Numbered from the stretch's first letter, positions 17,443 through 25,513 are shown. The stretch: DNA of 63,115 nucleotides from Halomonas sp. 707D7 (GCF_024158715.1 NZ_JAMZBC010000002.1:1-63115); one strand, 5' to 3'. Notes: generated from the sequence alone by a model not told the origin. Made by a program: numbers and translations.

Positions 17443-17979
17443 ATGATGTTACGTTCGTTTGGCTGGATGACAGCTGCGGTCATGGGGTTGTCGATAGGAT
17501 TTGCCGTCGAGGCTGGCACGAAGTCGGCGACCGGTGAGTCATCGGCACCGCCCGAGGCTGTCGTTGCACAGATGAGCGATACCTGCACCCCCATCGACGA
17601 ATCGCTGGGAATAGTGCCTCAGCGCTACACGATCGACGGTGACATGGGCGGCGAGCTGTGACTTGTGCCGTGCAACGCGGGTGCCTACCAGACGTCTTTC
17701 GAGGCGATCTACCAGCCGGAAGAGGGCGAGCCGCGCAAGCTGCTGTTTGCCCTGTGGCGTAACGGAAGCTGGACCGGCACGGAATGGCTCTTCGATCCCG
17801 AGTTCGACCTCGACACTGGTGTCCTGACCGACCGGTACAAGGATCGCGGCGCCGGCGGCTGCGGTGGCGAGCGTACCTGGCAGTGGGAGCAGGGGGATTT
17901 CCGCCTGAGCGAGTATCGCGCCCAGGAAACCTGCGGTGACGAGGCCGGCGAGTTCCCGGTCGTTTTCGAGACCGAATGA
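17443..17979 (+). pseudogene. Secreted DUF1176-like protein, interrupted by an in-frame stop
   Basis: ATG at 17443 has AAGGAGAGG just upstream. A signal peptide is clear ('MMLRSFGWMTAAVMGLSIGFAVEA'-type, about 24 residues, hydrophobic core then Ala). At 17659-17661 a TGA interrupts the frame, which then continues in the same frame for 105 codons: 'LVPCNAGAYQTSFEAIYQ' ... 'RTWQWEQGDFRLSEYR'. Proteins of the DUF1176 kind usually have W before L-V-P-C, so TGG to TGA is the simplest change. The protein is also shorter than typical DUF1176 members. Readthrough is not supported by any motif I see, and no Sec hairpin is evident. Confidence 0.7.
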
Positions 17980-18032
17980 TCGACCCGGCAGCCAACCTCT
18001 GGGCAGGCTTCACCGGGTGGCGGGACGACTCT

Positions 18033-18725
18033 TCATAGTGTCAGGTTGTCCCGCTGAACGTCCAGCTGCTCGAGGCGCTGCTTCAATAGATCCGGGAAGC
18101 GACGGTACCAGGTCTGATTGAGCGGTGACGGGTGGGGGAGCGGGTAGAGCGTGAAGGTCTGCGCCTTGCCGTGCTCGTCTTCCAGGGTGACGTCGATATG
18201 GCGCTCGAAGCGGTCTTCGCGCTTCCAGAACGCCTCCAGCCGGTCGCGCTCCTCCTTCGAGCGGCCGATGCCGAACCAGAGAAACGCTTCGCGCCCCAGG
18301 GTGATCAGGGTGCGGCCCTCCCAGTGCGAGATCAGTACCTCGCTGACCAGGCCATGAAAGCGGCGCTTGACCTTCATCGACCACGCCTTGTTGCCGACCG
18401 GCTTGAAGGGCACGGTGTTGATCCAGAAGAAGTGCTCGCCGATCGCTTCTGCGGCGTCGAAGTCCGGCATTTCCTTACCAAAAAGATGGCGGTAGAGCGC
18501 CTTTCTGACCAGTTGGCCGCCGGCACCGATGAAGGGCTCGTTGAAGCGCACCTCGTCGCGGCCCGGGTCGCGGCCGAAGAAGCCCAGGCGCACATCGCGC
18601 CGGCCAAGGCCGATGATCGGCTCCAGCGGGTCGCGCTCGAAGCGCTGGTACACCTCGAGATCGATACCGTCGGTCTCGGCGGCGAGCGCCCGGAAGCGCT
18701 CGCGTTGTCGGGTGGTCAGCGGCAT
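18033..18725 (-). CDS. Uracil-DNA glycosylase superfamily protein
   Basis: The 230-residue protein has 'GFFGRDPGRDEVRFNEPFIG' (about residues 48-67), which matches the glycosylase active-site loop (G-D/E-x-P-G), and 'YPLPHPSPLNQTW' near residue 195, which matches the HPS..N motif that contacts the extrahelical base. 'INTVPFKP' lies between. The superfamily removes uracil or similar bases from DNA; which base this member acts on is not clear. It stands alone, 40 bases downstream of pcs on the same strand, and may be cotranscribed with it. Confidence 0.75.
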   Translation of the reverse strand: MPLTTRQRERFRALAAETDGIDLEVYQRFERDPLEPIIGLGRRDVRLGFFGRDPGRDEVRFNEPFIGAGGQLVRKALYRHLFGKEMPDFDAAEAIGEHFFWINTVPFKPVGNKAWSMKVKRRFHGLVSEVLISHWEGRTLITLGREAFLWFGIGRSKEERDRLEAFWKREDRFERHIDVTLEDEHGKAQTFTLYPLPHPSPLNQTWYRRFPDLLKQRLEQLDVQRDNLTL

Positions 18726-18765
18726 CCTTGCCTCCTTTCGACAGGTTGGGGAAAACGCGGGTGGA

Positions 18766-19491
18766 TCAGTCGAACCACTCCTGGGCGGTGCGCCACAGGC
18801 ACATGCCCACGAAGTAGATGGACGCCACCGCCAGCCCCAGCAGTGCCCAGCCGGGATGGACGGGGCTTTCGAGAATCAGCACGGTGGCGCACACGCACCA
18901 CATCAGGGTGATGGCGATATTGAGCGGCATGAAGCGGCGCACCCGGAAGGGGTGGAGAAACTTCATCTTGGTGACGGTGAGCACGGCGAGAAACAGGATG
19001 GCGCCGAGCGTCAGCCAGGGGGGGAAATCGAGAATGAAGAAGTAGGCCGCGGCGATGTTCCAGGCCGCCGGGAAGCCGACGAAGTAGTTGTCCTGGCTCT
19101 TCATGTCGACGTTGCAGAAGCAGAACATCGACGACAGCAGGATGGTGAACACCGCCAGCAGCTCGAAGCCCGCCGGCAGGTCGATGAAGTAGTAGATGAA
19201 CAGCGCCGGAATGAACGCCCAGGTGAGGTAGTCGATCACCATGTCCAGGGTCGAGCCGTCGAAGTGGGGCAGGATCGTCTTCACCTCGTACTTGCGCGCC
19301 AGGGTGCCGTCGAAGCCGTCCACCATCATCGCCGCGCCCAGCCACAGAAGGCACGCCACCGGGTTGCCGTCGATCAGCGCCAGCAGCGCCATGGTGCCCA
19401 GCAGCACTCCGCTGGCCGTGAGCACGTGCACGCTCCAGGCCTTGCAGCGAGACGCCTGAGACGGTGCCGGTGAAGAGAGCGGTTGAGCCAC
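18766..19491 (-). CDS. pcs: Phosphatidylcholine synthase
   Basis: The 241-residue integral membrane protein condenses CDP-diacylglycerol with choline. It carries a CDP-alcohol phosphotransferase motif, 'MMVDGFDGTLARKYEV' and 'DGSTLDMVIDYLTWAF', with the DG..AR and G...D...D residues. Seven or eight hydrophobic segments follow ('FELLAVFTILLSSMFCF', 'LGAILFLAVLTVTKMKF', 'ALLGLAVASIYFVGM'). Start GTG 19491 gives the usual family length of about 240; the open frame extends 42 codons upstream without similarity. It fits a marine or halophilic gammaproteobacterium making phosphatidylcholine from choline. Confidence 0.88.
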   Translation of the reverse strand: MAQPLSSPAPSQASRCKAWSVHVLTASGVLLGTMALLALIDGNPVACLLWLGAAMMVDGFDGTLARKYEVKTILPHFDGSTLDMVIDYLTWAFIPALFIYYFIDLPAGFELLAVFTILLSSMFCFCNVDMKSQDNYFVGFPAAWNIAAAYFFILDFPPWLTLGAILFLAVLTVTKMKFLHPFRVRRFMPLNIAITLMWCVCATVLILESPVHPGWALLGLAVASIYFVGMCLWRTAQEWFD

Positions 19492-19632
19492 ATTAACCCC
19501 AGGGGGAACCCGTGTTCCCGATATGTTTGGTGTATCGATTCGCGTGTGAAGCGTAACCCTACTACAAGAGAGCATACCGAGAATACGTGACCCTGCCCAT
19601 TCGTCGCCGGTCGCCACGCCGTGGGCCTCTCA

Positions 19633-21132
19633 TCAAGATAGTCGACCTTCGTTCGACGCGGCCACCTCGGCGAGCCAGAGGCTGCAAAGCCACTGCCCGG
19701 CGCGCCGGATGGTTTCATCCGGGGCGCCCGCATAGCCGAGCACCAGTCCCGCACGTGCCGGCGTACCCAGGTAGTAGCGCGAAAGCGGTGAAAGCGTCAC
19801 CCTCGCCTGGCGTCCCAGCGCCGTCAGCCGAGTTTCCTGCTCGATGCTTTCGAGTTCGGCCACCAGGTGCATGCCGGCGTGGCCCGACGACAGCCGCAGC
19901 CCGGCCTTCACTGCCGGGGCCAGCGCCTGGCGGAGCAGCGTCTGGCGCTGGCGATAGCGTGCACGCATGCGGGCGATGTGGCGCGAGAAGTCGCCCGTGG
20001 CGATGAACTCCGCCACCGCCGCCTGCAGCGGGTAGTGGCCTTCGCGATGAAGCCGCGCCTGGGCCAGGCGAAAGGTGTCCGCCATCGCCTCGGGGAGCAC
20101 GAGATACCCCATTCTGAGCCCCGGGTAGAGCACCTTGCTGAAGGTGCCGATGTAGAGCACTCGGGCCTGATCGGAAAGCCCCTGCAGCGAGGGGGTGGGC
20201 GGGATGTCGTAGCGAAATTCGCTGTCGTAGTCATCCTCGATGATCAAGGCGTCGTGGGCGGCTGCCTGCTCCAGAAGTGCCAGGCGGCGCGCCACCGGCA
20301 TGGTCACCCCGCTCGGGTACTGGTGCGAAGGCGTCACGTAGATGAGCCGCGGCGGCGGAGTGCCCTGGGGCGCGAGCGCCGGGTTCATGCCCTCGTCGTC
20401 CACCGGGACGGGGACCACCGCAAGGTTCGCCGTCAGAAAGCTGGTCTGGGCGCCGCCGTAGCCGGGCTCCTCCATCCACACGCCGTCGCCCGGGTCGGTC
20501 AGCAGATGGGTGACCAGCTCGAAGGCCTGCTGGGCGCCCTGGGTGATCACGATCTGCGCCGGGCGGCAGCGCACCGCCCGCGACAGCGTCAGGTAATCGC
20601 ACAGCGCTTCCTTCAAGGCCGGCAGCCCGCCCTGGGTCTGGTAGGCGAGCCAGGGGCGCTCGGCCTGGCGGTAGTGACGACGCAGCAGGCGCTGCCACTG
20701 GGTATGAGGAAACAGGTCGAGCCCCGGAAGGCCCGGCGCAAAGGCCTCGCAATGGTCGCTCAGCGTGGCGCAGCGCTCCAGCAGCGCCTCGCCGCGGGCG
20801 GAGTAGCGCGGCGCGGCCGGGGCGGCGAGCGCCGCCGGCATCCTCGCGACGGGCAGGTCCGCCACGAAGAGCCCCGCGCCCAGGCGGGCCTCGACCAGCC
20901 CCTCGGCCACCAGCCGTTCGGTGGCGGCCAGTACCGTATTGCGGGCAAGCCCCAACCCCGCCGCCAGCCCTCGCGACGAAGGCAGGCGGCTGCCGGCGGC
21001 AAGCTCGCCGCGCTGGATCCAGTCGCGCAGCAGCGCGTAGAGCTGGCGGGCCAGGGGCGTGGTGGTGCGCGGGCTTAGCCGAAGCGCCAGGGCGTCGATC
21101 ATGGCATCGGTCGAAGTGAATGGCCGGCTCAC
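19633..21132 (-). CDS. MocR/PdxR-type regulator
   Basis: Residues 1-75 form a GntR winged helix ('RGELAAGSRLPSSRGLAAGLGLARNTVLAA'), followed by a PLP aminotransferase-like domain with 'SHQYPSGVTMPVARR', 'IIEDDYDSEFRY' and the PLP-lysine region 'IGTFSKVLYPGLRMGYL'. 'YQTQGGLPALKEAL' fits the PdxR/GabR branch. It is divergent from the GNAT gene, with a perfect inverted repeat between them, so it probably controls that gene and itself. There is no pdxST nearby, so a PdxR role is not supported. Confidence 0.87.
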   Translation of the reverse strand: MSRPFTSTDAMIDALALRLSPRTTTPLARQLYALLRDWIQRGELAAGSRLPSSRGLAAGLGLARNTVLAATERLVAEGLVEARLGAGLFVADLPVARMPAALAAPAAPRYSARGEALLERCATLSDHCEAFAPGLPGLDLFPHTQWQRLLRRHYRQAERPWLAYQTQGGLPALKEALCDYLTLSRAVRCRPAQIVITQGAQQAFELVTHLLTDPGDGVWMEEPGYGGAQTSFLTANLAVVPVPVDDEGMNPALAPQGTPPPRLIYVTPSHQYPSGVTMPVARRLALLEQAAAHDALIIEDDYDSEFRYDIPPTPSLQGLSDQARVLYIGTFSKVLYPGLRMGYLVLPEAMADTFRLAQARLHREGHYPLQAAVAEFIATGDFSRHIARMRARYRQRQTLLRQALAPAVKAGLRLSSGHAGMHLVAELESIEQETRLTALGRQARVTLSPLSRYYLGTPARAGLVLGYAGAPDETIRRAGQWLCSLWLAEVAASNEGRLS

Positions 21133-21154
21133 TGGTTCCCTCGATATTCGCTGA

Positions 21155-21178
21155 AGTGGCTCTTATGAAGGAGCCACT
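21155..21178. promoter_or_regulatory. Inverted repeat operator between MocR and GNAT genes
   Basis: AGTGGCTC at 21155-21162 and GAGCCACT at 21171-21178 are perfect 8-base arms around an 8-base spacer. The site is centred about 35 bases from the MocR start and 58 bases from the GNAT start, the expected place for a divergent MocR operator. AGTGG-type half sites are known for other MocR proteins; binding here is inferred. Confidence 0.6.
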
Positions 21179-21224
21179 ATAGCGCGAGACTAAGAGGCCC
21201 CCAACGCTTTCCAAGGAGCCCCCC

Positions 21225-21671
21225 ATGAAGACCCGAGCCGCCACCATGAGCGACCTGCCGGCGCTGACCGAACTGCTCGACGGCTATCGCCGGTTCTACG
21301 GCCAGCCGAGTAATCACCAGGCCGCCCGCGATTTCCTCGAACAGCGCTTCGGGCTGGGAGACTCGTTCATCCTGGTCAGCGAAGACGCGGCAGGTGAGCT
21401 CACCGGCTTCGTTCAGCTCTACCCGGGGCTTTCCACCGTGGGGCTCGACAGCCGCTGGACGTTGAACGACCTTTTCGTGCGGCCCCAGGCCCGTGGCCAG
21501 GGCACAGGGCGCGCGTTGATGCAGGCCGCCGCGCTGCTGGCCCGCGAGCACGGCGTGGCGCGCCTGGTACTGATGACTCAGACCGACAACGCCCCCGCCC
21601 AGGCGCTCTACGAATCACTGGGCTGGCAGCGCAACACCGCTTTCTACAGCTACCTGCTGGATATCGAATAA
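21225..21671 (+). CDS. GNAT family N-acetyltransferase
   Basis: The 148-residue protein starts 'MKTRAATMSDLPALTELL' and has the acetyl-CoA loop 'LFVRPQARGQGTGRALM' and the C-terminal 'TQTDNAPAQALYESLGW' typical of GNAT enzymes. The substrate is unknown. An AAGGAG site lies 7 bases before the ATG. It is divergent from a MocR regulator that likely controls it and is followed 12 bases later by the rhodanese gene, so the two form a unit. Confidence 0.88.
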   Translation: MKTRAATMSDLPALTELLDGYRRFYGQPSNHQAARDFLEQRFGLGDSFILVSEDAAGELTGFVQLYPGLSTVGLDSRWTLNDLFVRPQARGQGTGRALMQAAALLAREHGVARLVLMTQTDNAPAQALYESLGWQRNTAFYSYLLDIE

Positions 21672-21683
21672 AGGAGTGATCCG

Positions 21684-22136
21684 ATGACGTCTACTCTCTC
21701 TGCGGTACTCGCTTTCCCGCCAGCGGACCCCACCGCCATGGCCCAGGCGATGCAGGACAAGCTGAGCCTTTACACGGATGCCTGGGACCTGGCGCAGGAC
21801 CTGGCCGCCGGTATCGAGGAGATCCTGGTGATCGACACGCGAAGCGTGGAGCACTACCGCGCGGGCCACATTCCAGGGGCGGTGAGCTTGGCGCACCGCG
21901 AGATGACGCCAGAGCGGCTCGCCACCCTCGACCCATCGAAGGTGTACGTTACCTACTGCGACGGCATCGGCTGCAACGGCTCGACCAAGGGCGCGTGGAA
22001 ACTGGCGAGCGCAGGCTTCAGGGTAAAGGAGCTGCTGGGAGGGCTGGATTTCTGGCGTCGGGACGACCACCCGGTGCAAACCGGGGGCACACGTGGCTCG
22101 CTGTCCGGCGCGCCGGCAGCGAAGTGCGGATGCTGA
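21684..22136 (+). CDS. Rhodanese domain protein
   Basis: The 150-residue single rhodanese domain has 'EILVIDTRSVEHYRAGHIPGAVSL' and the active-site loop 'VTYCDGIGCNGSTKGAWKL', with a catalytic Cys candidate at the usual site. The loop is longer than in thiosulfate sulfurtransferases. The C-terminal 'AAKCGC' is unusual and could bind metal. It follows the GNAT gene closely and has its own AAGGAG site. Sulfur transfer is the family role; the partner is unknown. Confidence 0.87.
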   Translation: MTSTLSAVLAFPPADPTAMAQAMQDKLSLYTDAWDLAQDLAAGIEEILVIDTRSVEHYRAGHIPGAVSLAHREMTPERLATLDPSKVYVTYCDGIGCNGSTKGAWKLASAGFRVKELLGGLDFWRRDDHPVQTGGTRGSLSGAPAAKCGC

Positions 22137-22149
22137 ACGATGTCTTGTA

Positions 22150-22177
22150 CACAGGCCCGGCGGTGGCCGGGCCTGTG
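22150..22177. terminator. Hairpin terminator between convergent rhodanese and ribH genes
   Basis: A perfect 12-base stem (CACAGGCCCGGC with GCCGGGCCTGTG) closes a GGTG loop. It lies 14 bases after the rhodanese stop and 5 bases from the ribH stop. A run of T is lacking on both sides, so termination may be weak or Rho-assisted, but the position between convergent genes supports a shared terminator. Confidence 0.65.
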
Positions 22178-22181
22178 CATA

Positions 22182-22691
22182 TCACGCTTGGCTGAGCTTG
22201 CGCGCGCGGTGCAGGTTTTCCATCGTATTGAGACAGGCGCTGGCGGCTTCGCGACCCTTGGTCACGAAGTGTTCGAAGTAGAAGCCGTGGTGGGTGGCGT
22301 GCTCGTGGAAGTGGTGCGGGGTGAGCACCACCGAGATCACCGGGACGTTGGTGTCGAGCTGGACGCGCATCATGCCGTCGATCACCGCGTGGGCGACGAA
22401 GTCGTGGCGGTAGATGCCGCCATCGACCACGAAGCCCGCGCCGACGATCGCGCCATAGCGGCCGCTCTCCGCCAGCACCTTGGCCTGAAGCGGGATTTCA
22501 TAAGCGCCTGAGACGGTGAATACCTCCACCTGGTCGGCGCGCAGGCCATTTTTCTCCACTTCTTCGATGAAGGAGGTGTAGGCCTGGCCGACGATATCGC
22601 TGTGCCAATGCCCCTGGATGAAGGCGATGCACTGAGACGTGGTGTGGCTGGAAAGCGTCAACGGAAAGGTCTGATTCATGGTCATTCTCAT
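22182..22691 (-). CDS. ribH: 6,7-dimethyl-8-ribityllumazine synthase
   Basis: The protein (up to 169 residues) has the lumazine synthase segments 'IAFIQGHWHSDIVGQAY', 'VEVFTVSGAYEIPLQAKVLA', 'YGAIVGAGFVVDGGIYRHDFVA' and 'VISVVLTPHHFHEH', where His in the usual G-G/H-H region is catalytic. It catalyses the next-to-last step of riboflavin synthesis. The 'HATHHGFYFEHFVTKG' end is closer to the type II RibH of alphaproteobacteria than to E. coli RibE. The first Met of three close in-frame ATGs is given; Met5 is also possible. An FMN riboswitch stands upstream and no other rib gene is adjacent. Confidence 0.88.
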   Translation of the reverse strand: MRMTMNQTFPLTLSSHTTSQCIAFIQGHWHSDIVGQAYTSFIEEVEKNGLRADQVEVFTVSGAYEIPLQAKVLAESGRYGAIVGAGFVVDGGIYRHDFVAHAVIDGMMRVQLDTNVPVISVVLTPHHFHEHATHHGFYFEHFVTKGREAASACLNTMENLHRARKLSQA

Positions 22692-22773
22692 GGATGATGG
22701 TTGCCTGAATCAGGGCATGCGGCGAGCAGGCGCGCACCCGGGCCTGGGGCCCGGCGTGCGCGCCCGCGCGGCC

Positions 22774-22920
22774 GTTCTCTTTCATCCGGACTGTCACCGT
22801 CGGCTTCGGAATCTCACCGAATCTGCTGACCTCCAGAACGTGACATGGCCTGGAGCGCTCGCGGGCTCGTGCCTTTCGGCCATCACCGCCGGTGGGGACT
22901 TTCACCCCGCCCTGAGAACT
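22774..22920 (-). ncRNA. FMN riboswitch (RFN element) upstream of ribH
   Basis: Read on the minus strand, the element begins CAGGGCGGGGTGAAAGTCCC, continues CACCGGCGGTGATGG, GAGCCCGCGAGCG, GGTCAGCAGATTCGGTGAG, ATTCCGAAGCCGACGGTGAC and ends AGTCCGGATGAAAGAGAAC. These are the conserved RFN junction segments in the right order. It ends about 80 bases before ribH, on the same strand, so FMN should repress ribH at the RNA level. Confidence 0.93.
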
Positions 22921-22971
22921 CGCTGCGTGCGAAACGCGGCCAGTGTACGTCGATTGTCGCAGCGTCGCCAG

Positions 22972-23436
22972 TCAGGCGGGCGAGCAGACGTCGAGCCACT
23001 CGGCGCCCACCAACGTCGCCAGGCGTTCCGGGGCGATGCGTACGGCGCTGTTGGGCGAACCCGCCGCCGGCAGCACCTCGTCGAAGCGCTTGAGCGATTC
23101 ATCGCAGTAGATGGGGAGGGCCGTAGCGAGCCCGAAGGGGCAGACGCCGCCCACCGGATGGCTGGTCAGCTCCATCACCGTCGCCTCGTCGAGCATCTTC
23201 GCCTTGCCGTCGAAACGCTCGCGGACCTTGGCGTTGTCCAGGCGCGTATCGCCTGCCGCGACCACCAGAAAGGGCTGCTCGCCGACCTTCATCACCAGGG
23301 TCTTGGCGATCTGGCCGGGCTCGACGCCATGGGCCCTGGCGGCCAGCTCCACGGTCGCGGTGCTCTCCTCAAGCTCGATGATCTCGATGTCCGGGGCGTG
23401 CTCGGCCAGAAATCCCCGCGCGGTATCAATGCTCAT
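22972..23436 (-). CDS. YbaK/EbsC-type aminoacyl-tRNA deacylase
   Basis: A 154-residue YbaK-fold protein: 'MSIDTARGFLAEHAPDIEI', 'ATVELAARAHGVEPGQIAKTLVMKV', 'LVVAAGDTRLDNAKVRE', then 'HPVGGVCPFGLA' with the GGVCPFG active-site motif. The family hydrolyses mischarged tRNA (Cys-tRNA-Pro and others) in trans. ATG 23436 is set by AAGGAG 7 bases upstream. The gene lies between a terminator and the FMN riboswitch and seems to be a single-gene unit. Confidence 0.88.
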   Translation of the reverse strand: MSIDTARGFLAEHAPDIEIIELEESTATVELAARAHGVEPGQIAKTLVMKVGEQPFLVVAAGDTRLDNAKVRERFDGKAKMLDEATVMELTSHPVGGVCPFGLATALPIYCDESLKRFDEVLPAAGSPNSAVRIAPERLATLVGAEWLDVCSPA

Positions 23437-23515
23437 GAAACGGCTCCTTGTCGTGAACCGTTTCAGGTTAAACCGCTTTCGGGATCTCAGCCAATCAAGG
23501 GGGGGAGCCTCAACG

Positions 23516-23550
23516 ACAAAAAAGCCCCCGCTCGACGCGCGAGCGGGGGC
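23516..23550 (-). terminator. Rho-independent terminator after the iron-binding protein gene
   Basis: On the minus strand GCCCCCGCTC pairs with GAGCGGGGGC around a 7-base loop, followed by TTTTTT. It lies 17 bases after the stop of the substrate-binding protein gene and isolates it from the downstream deacylase gene. Confidence 0.9.
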
Positions 23551-23566
23551 AGGCATCACGTGTGAC

Positions 23567-24442
23567 TCAGGGTCTTGCGCCCAGGGCGCTGGCCACTTCC
23601 TCGACCTGCAGGGCCAGGCTCTGCAGGCCGCCGCCGGAGAGGTACCAGAGCTCCGGCGAGAGCAGGGCGACGTCGACGTCGTCGGCGCCGGCCTCGGCAA
23701 GCTGCTGGCGCAGGGCATCGGCGTCGACGGGCGTTTCGCCGATGGCGGCGCTGCGGTCGATCACCAGCAGGCGCTGCGGGTCGATCTCGGCGATCGCTTC
23801 CGGCGAGAGCCGCGTGAAGCTGCGCGCACCGAAGGTTTCGGTCTCGACGCCCTCGGGCATCTTCTGCTTCTCCACACCCAGCACGTCGTGGATCACCGGA
23901 TGCTCGTTGAGCGAGTAGCTGCCGTCGTTGTGCGTGACGACCAGCGTACGAGGGGCGTCAGCCAGCGCCTCGCGCTGGGTCTCGATCTCTTCGTGCAGCG
24001 TCTCGAGGGCGCTTTCGGCTTCCTCTTCGAGCCCGGCGTGCTCGCCGAGTGCGCGCACGTTGTCATCGAAGGCGGCGAGGTAGTCGTTGCCTGAAAGGCT
24101 CGCCTCGAACAGTGGCGCGATCTCCTCGAACTCCTCCTGCCACTCGCCCTGACGGCCGGTGTAGACGATCAGGCTCGGCTCGCTTTCCGCCAGCGCCTCG
24201 AGATCGGGGCTGCGCAGTCCGCCGAGATCGGCGTAGTCGTCGGTGTCGAAGCTTGCCAGGTAAGCGGGCAGGATCTGCTTGGGCAGCCCGACCACCTGGT
24301 CGCTCGCGCCCAGCGCGTGCAGGGTATCAAGGCTGCCCAGGTCAAATACGGCGAAGCGCTCCTGGGCGTGGGCGCTGGCGCTCATGGCGGTGACCAGCAG
24401 CGAGGAGGCGACGAGCGAGGCTTGCATTCCAATCTTCTTCAT
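23567..24442 (-). CDS. Periplasmic iron/siderophore-binding protein, orphan
   Basis: The 291-residue protein has a cleavable signal ('SLLVTAMSASAHAQ') and a class III binding-protein fold: 'VFDLGSLDTLHALGASDQVVGLPK', 'DYADLGGLRSPDLEALAESEPSLIVYTGR', then 'VTHNDGSYSLNE' and 'LSPEAIAEIDPQRLLVIDRS'. It resembles FatB/CeuE/YclQ ferric-siderophore proteins. A Fur-like site overlaps the promoter and GAAGGA precedes the ATG. No permease or ATPase gene is next to it and a terminator follows directly, so it must work with a transporter encoded elsewhere. Confidence 0.85.
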   Translation of the reverse strand: MKKIGMQASLVASSLLVTAMSASAHAQERFAVFDLGSLDTLHALGASDQVVGLPKQILPAYLASFDTDDYADLGGLRSPDLEALAESEPSLIVYTGRQGEWQEEFEEIAPLFEASLSGNDYLAAFDDNVRALGEHAGLEEEAESALETLHEEIETQREALADAPRTLVVTHNDGSYSLNEHPVIHDVLGVEKQKMPEGVETETFGARSFTRLSPEAIAEIDPQRLLVIDRSAAIGETPVDADALRQQLAEAGADDVDVALLSPELWYLSGGGLQSLALQVEEVASALGARP

Positions 24443-24473
24443 GCAGATCCTTCTATGAGAAAGTATTTTATAT

Positions 24474-24492
24474 GAGATTAATTATCATATTA
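24474..24492 (-). promoter_or_regulatory. Fur box upstream of the iron-binding protein gene
   Basis: The AT-rich 19-mer GAGATTAATTATCATATTA matches about 12 of 19 positions of the GATAATGATAATCATTATC consensus. It lies 32 bases upstream of the start codon and next to a TATAAA-like -10 on the minus strand. Iron repression through Fur is inferred from this position and from the gene's product. Confidence 0.6.
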
Positions 24493-24546
24493 GGGTTGGT
24501 TAGGGATTGCCATGCTTTTCTCGCCACAAGACAGCTCGTTCTCGAA

Positions 24547-24558
24547 ATCATATATGAT
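24547..24558. promoter_or_regulatory. Palindrome in the methyltransferase promoter region
   Basis: ATCATATATGAT is a perfect 12-base palindrome in an AT-rich patch, followed by GTTATAGCG, a possible -10. It lies about 70 bases before the methyltransferase start. It may be a repressor site, but no factor can be named. Confidence 0.4.
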
Positions 24559-24628
24559 ATGTTATAGCGTAATTTTTAAGGTCGGCAGGTGTCGATCAAC
24601 GATCACGATCCTTGAAGGGAGAACCCCG

Positions 24629-25396
24629 GTGGCCTCGGTACTTTTCGAACATATTGAAGCGCTTCACGGTGAGCGGCAGTGGGGCGACTTTCTGGATGCC
24701 GGCACCGGCGTCAACTCGATCAACTGGGTGAGTGGTCTTGCCACCGAGCGCTGGACGGCAGTGACCGGCGCCGGCGGCATGGCTCGAAGCGTCGAGCGCG
24801 CGGTGGAGGGCAAGAAGCGCGAGCAGGACCGACTGGTGCTGGGCAACTGGCAGGACCCGCATTTTCTTGCCGACGAGCGCTTCGACACGGTGCTGGCGGA
24901 CTACCTGCTTGGCGCCATCGACGGCTTCGCCCCCTACTGGCAGGACGAGCTCTTCCCCAGGCTCTGCGCGCTGACCAAGAAGCGCCTGTACCTGGTCGGC
25001 CTCGAGCCCTACGTGCCCTTCGATGCCACCACCGCCGCCGGCAAGCTGGTGGTGGAGATCGGTCGGCTGCGCGATGCGTGCCTGTTGCTTGCCGGCGAGC
25101 GCACCTACCGGGAGTATCCGAGCGCCTGGGTCGCGCGCCAGCTCGACCGCGCCGGCTTCGAGGTCGTCGAGACCCAGCGCTTCCCGATCCGCTACGGCAA
25201 GAAGTTCGTCGAGGGGCAGATGAAGATGTGCCGTCAGCGCATGGCCACGGTGGCGGATCGCAAGCTGGCCCGGGCGATGCTCGAGCACGTCGAGGATCTG
25301 GAACGGCGGGCGCTTGCGCACATCGAGATCGACGGCGGGCTGAGCCACGGGGCGGACTACGTGATGGTGGCCGAGCCGAAAAGAAGCGGGAAGTGA
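24629..25396 (+). CDS. Class I SAM-dependent methyltransferase-like protein
   Basis: The protein of 255 residues has an early 'FLDAGTGVNSINWV', which fits the Gly-rich SAM loop, and 'DTVLADYLLGAIDGFAPYWQDELF' at the position of the second motif. Its substrate is not evident. Start GTG 24629 has GAAGGGAGA 8 bases upstream. It is divergent from the Fur-box iron-binding protein gene and could share iron control, but this is not shown. The end is 19 bases from the tRNA-Sec 3' end, with convergent direction. Confidence 0.65.
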   Translation: MASVLFEHIEALHGERQWGDFLDAGTGVNSINWVSGLATERWTAVTGAGGMARSVERAVEGKKREQDRLVLGNWQDPHFLADERFDTVLADYLLGAIDGFAPYWQDELFPRLCALTKKRLYLVGLEPYVPFDATTAAGKLVVEIGRLRDACLLLAGERTYREYPSAWVARQLDRAGFEVVETQRFPIRYGKKFVEGQMKMCRQRMATVADRKLARAMLEHVEDLERRALAHIEIDGGLSHGADYVMVAEPKRSGK

Positions 25397-25415
25397 AGAA
25401 GCAGCGATCCAAAGG

Positions 25416-25513
25416 TGGCGGAGGAGGGTGAGAGTCGAACTCACCAGGGGCTGCCTGGCAGCCCCTACGCGGAGTTGAAGTCCGGTCGTCCCACCGGGGA
25501 GCGATCCTCCTCC
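25416..25513 (-). tRNA. selC: tRNA-Sec (anticodon TCA), CCA encoded
   Basis: The 98-base gene has the Sec-tRNA hallmarks: an 8-base acceptor (GGAGGAGG/CCTCCTCC), G73 and an encoded CCA, an anticodon loop CTTCAAC with TCA, a long variable arm (GGGGCTGCC AGGCAGCCCC), and a T arm with GTTCGACTC. It decodes UGA as selenocysteine with SelB. It lies 30 bases downstream of the selB stop on the same strand, so it may be processed from the selAB transcript. The fdoG UGA upstream is its evident target. Confidence 0.95.

Noticed and set aside
24547-24558. Palindrome as a second Fur box
   Set aside because: ATCATATATGAT does not fit the GATAAT hexamer array well; only recorded as a possible operator.
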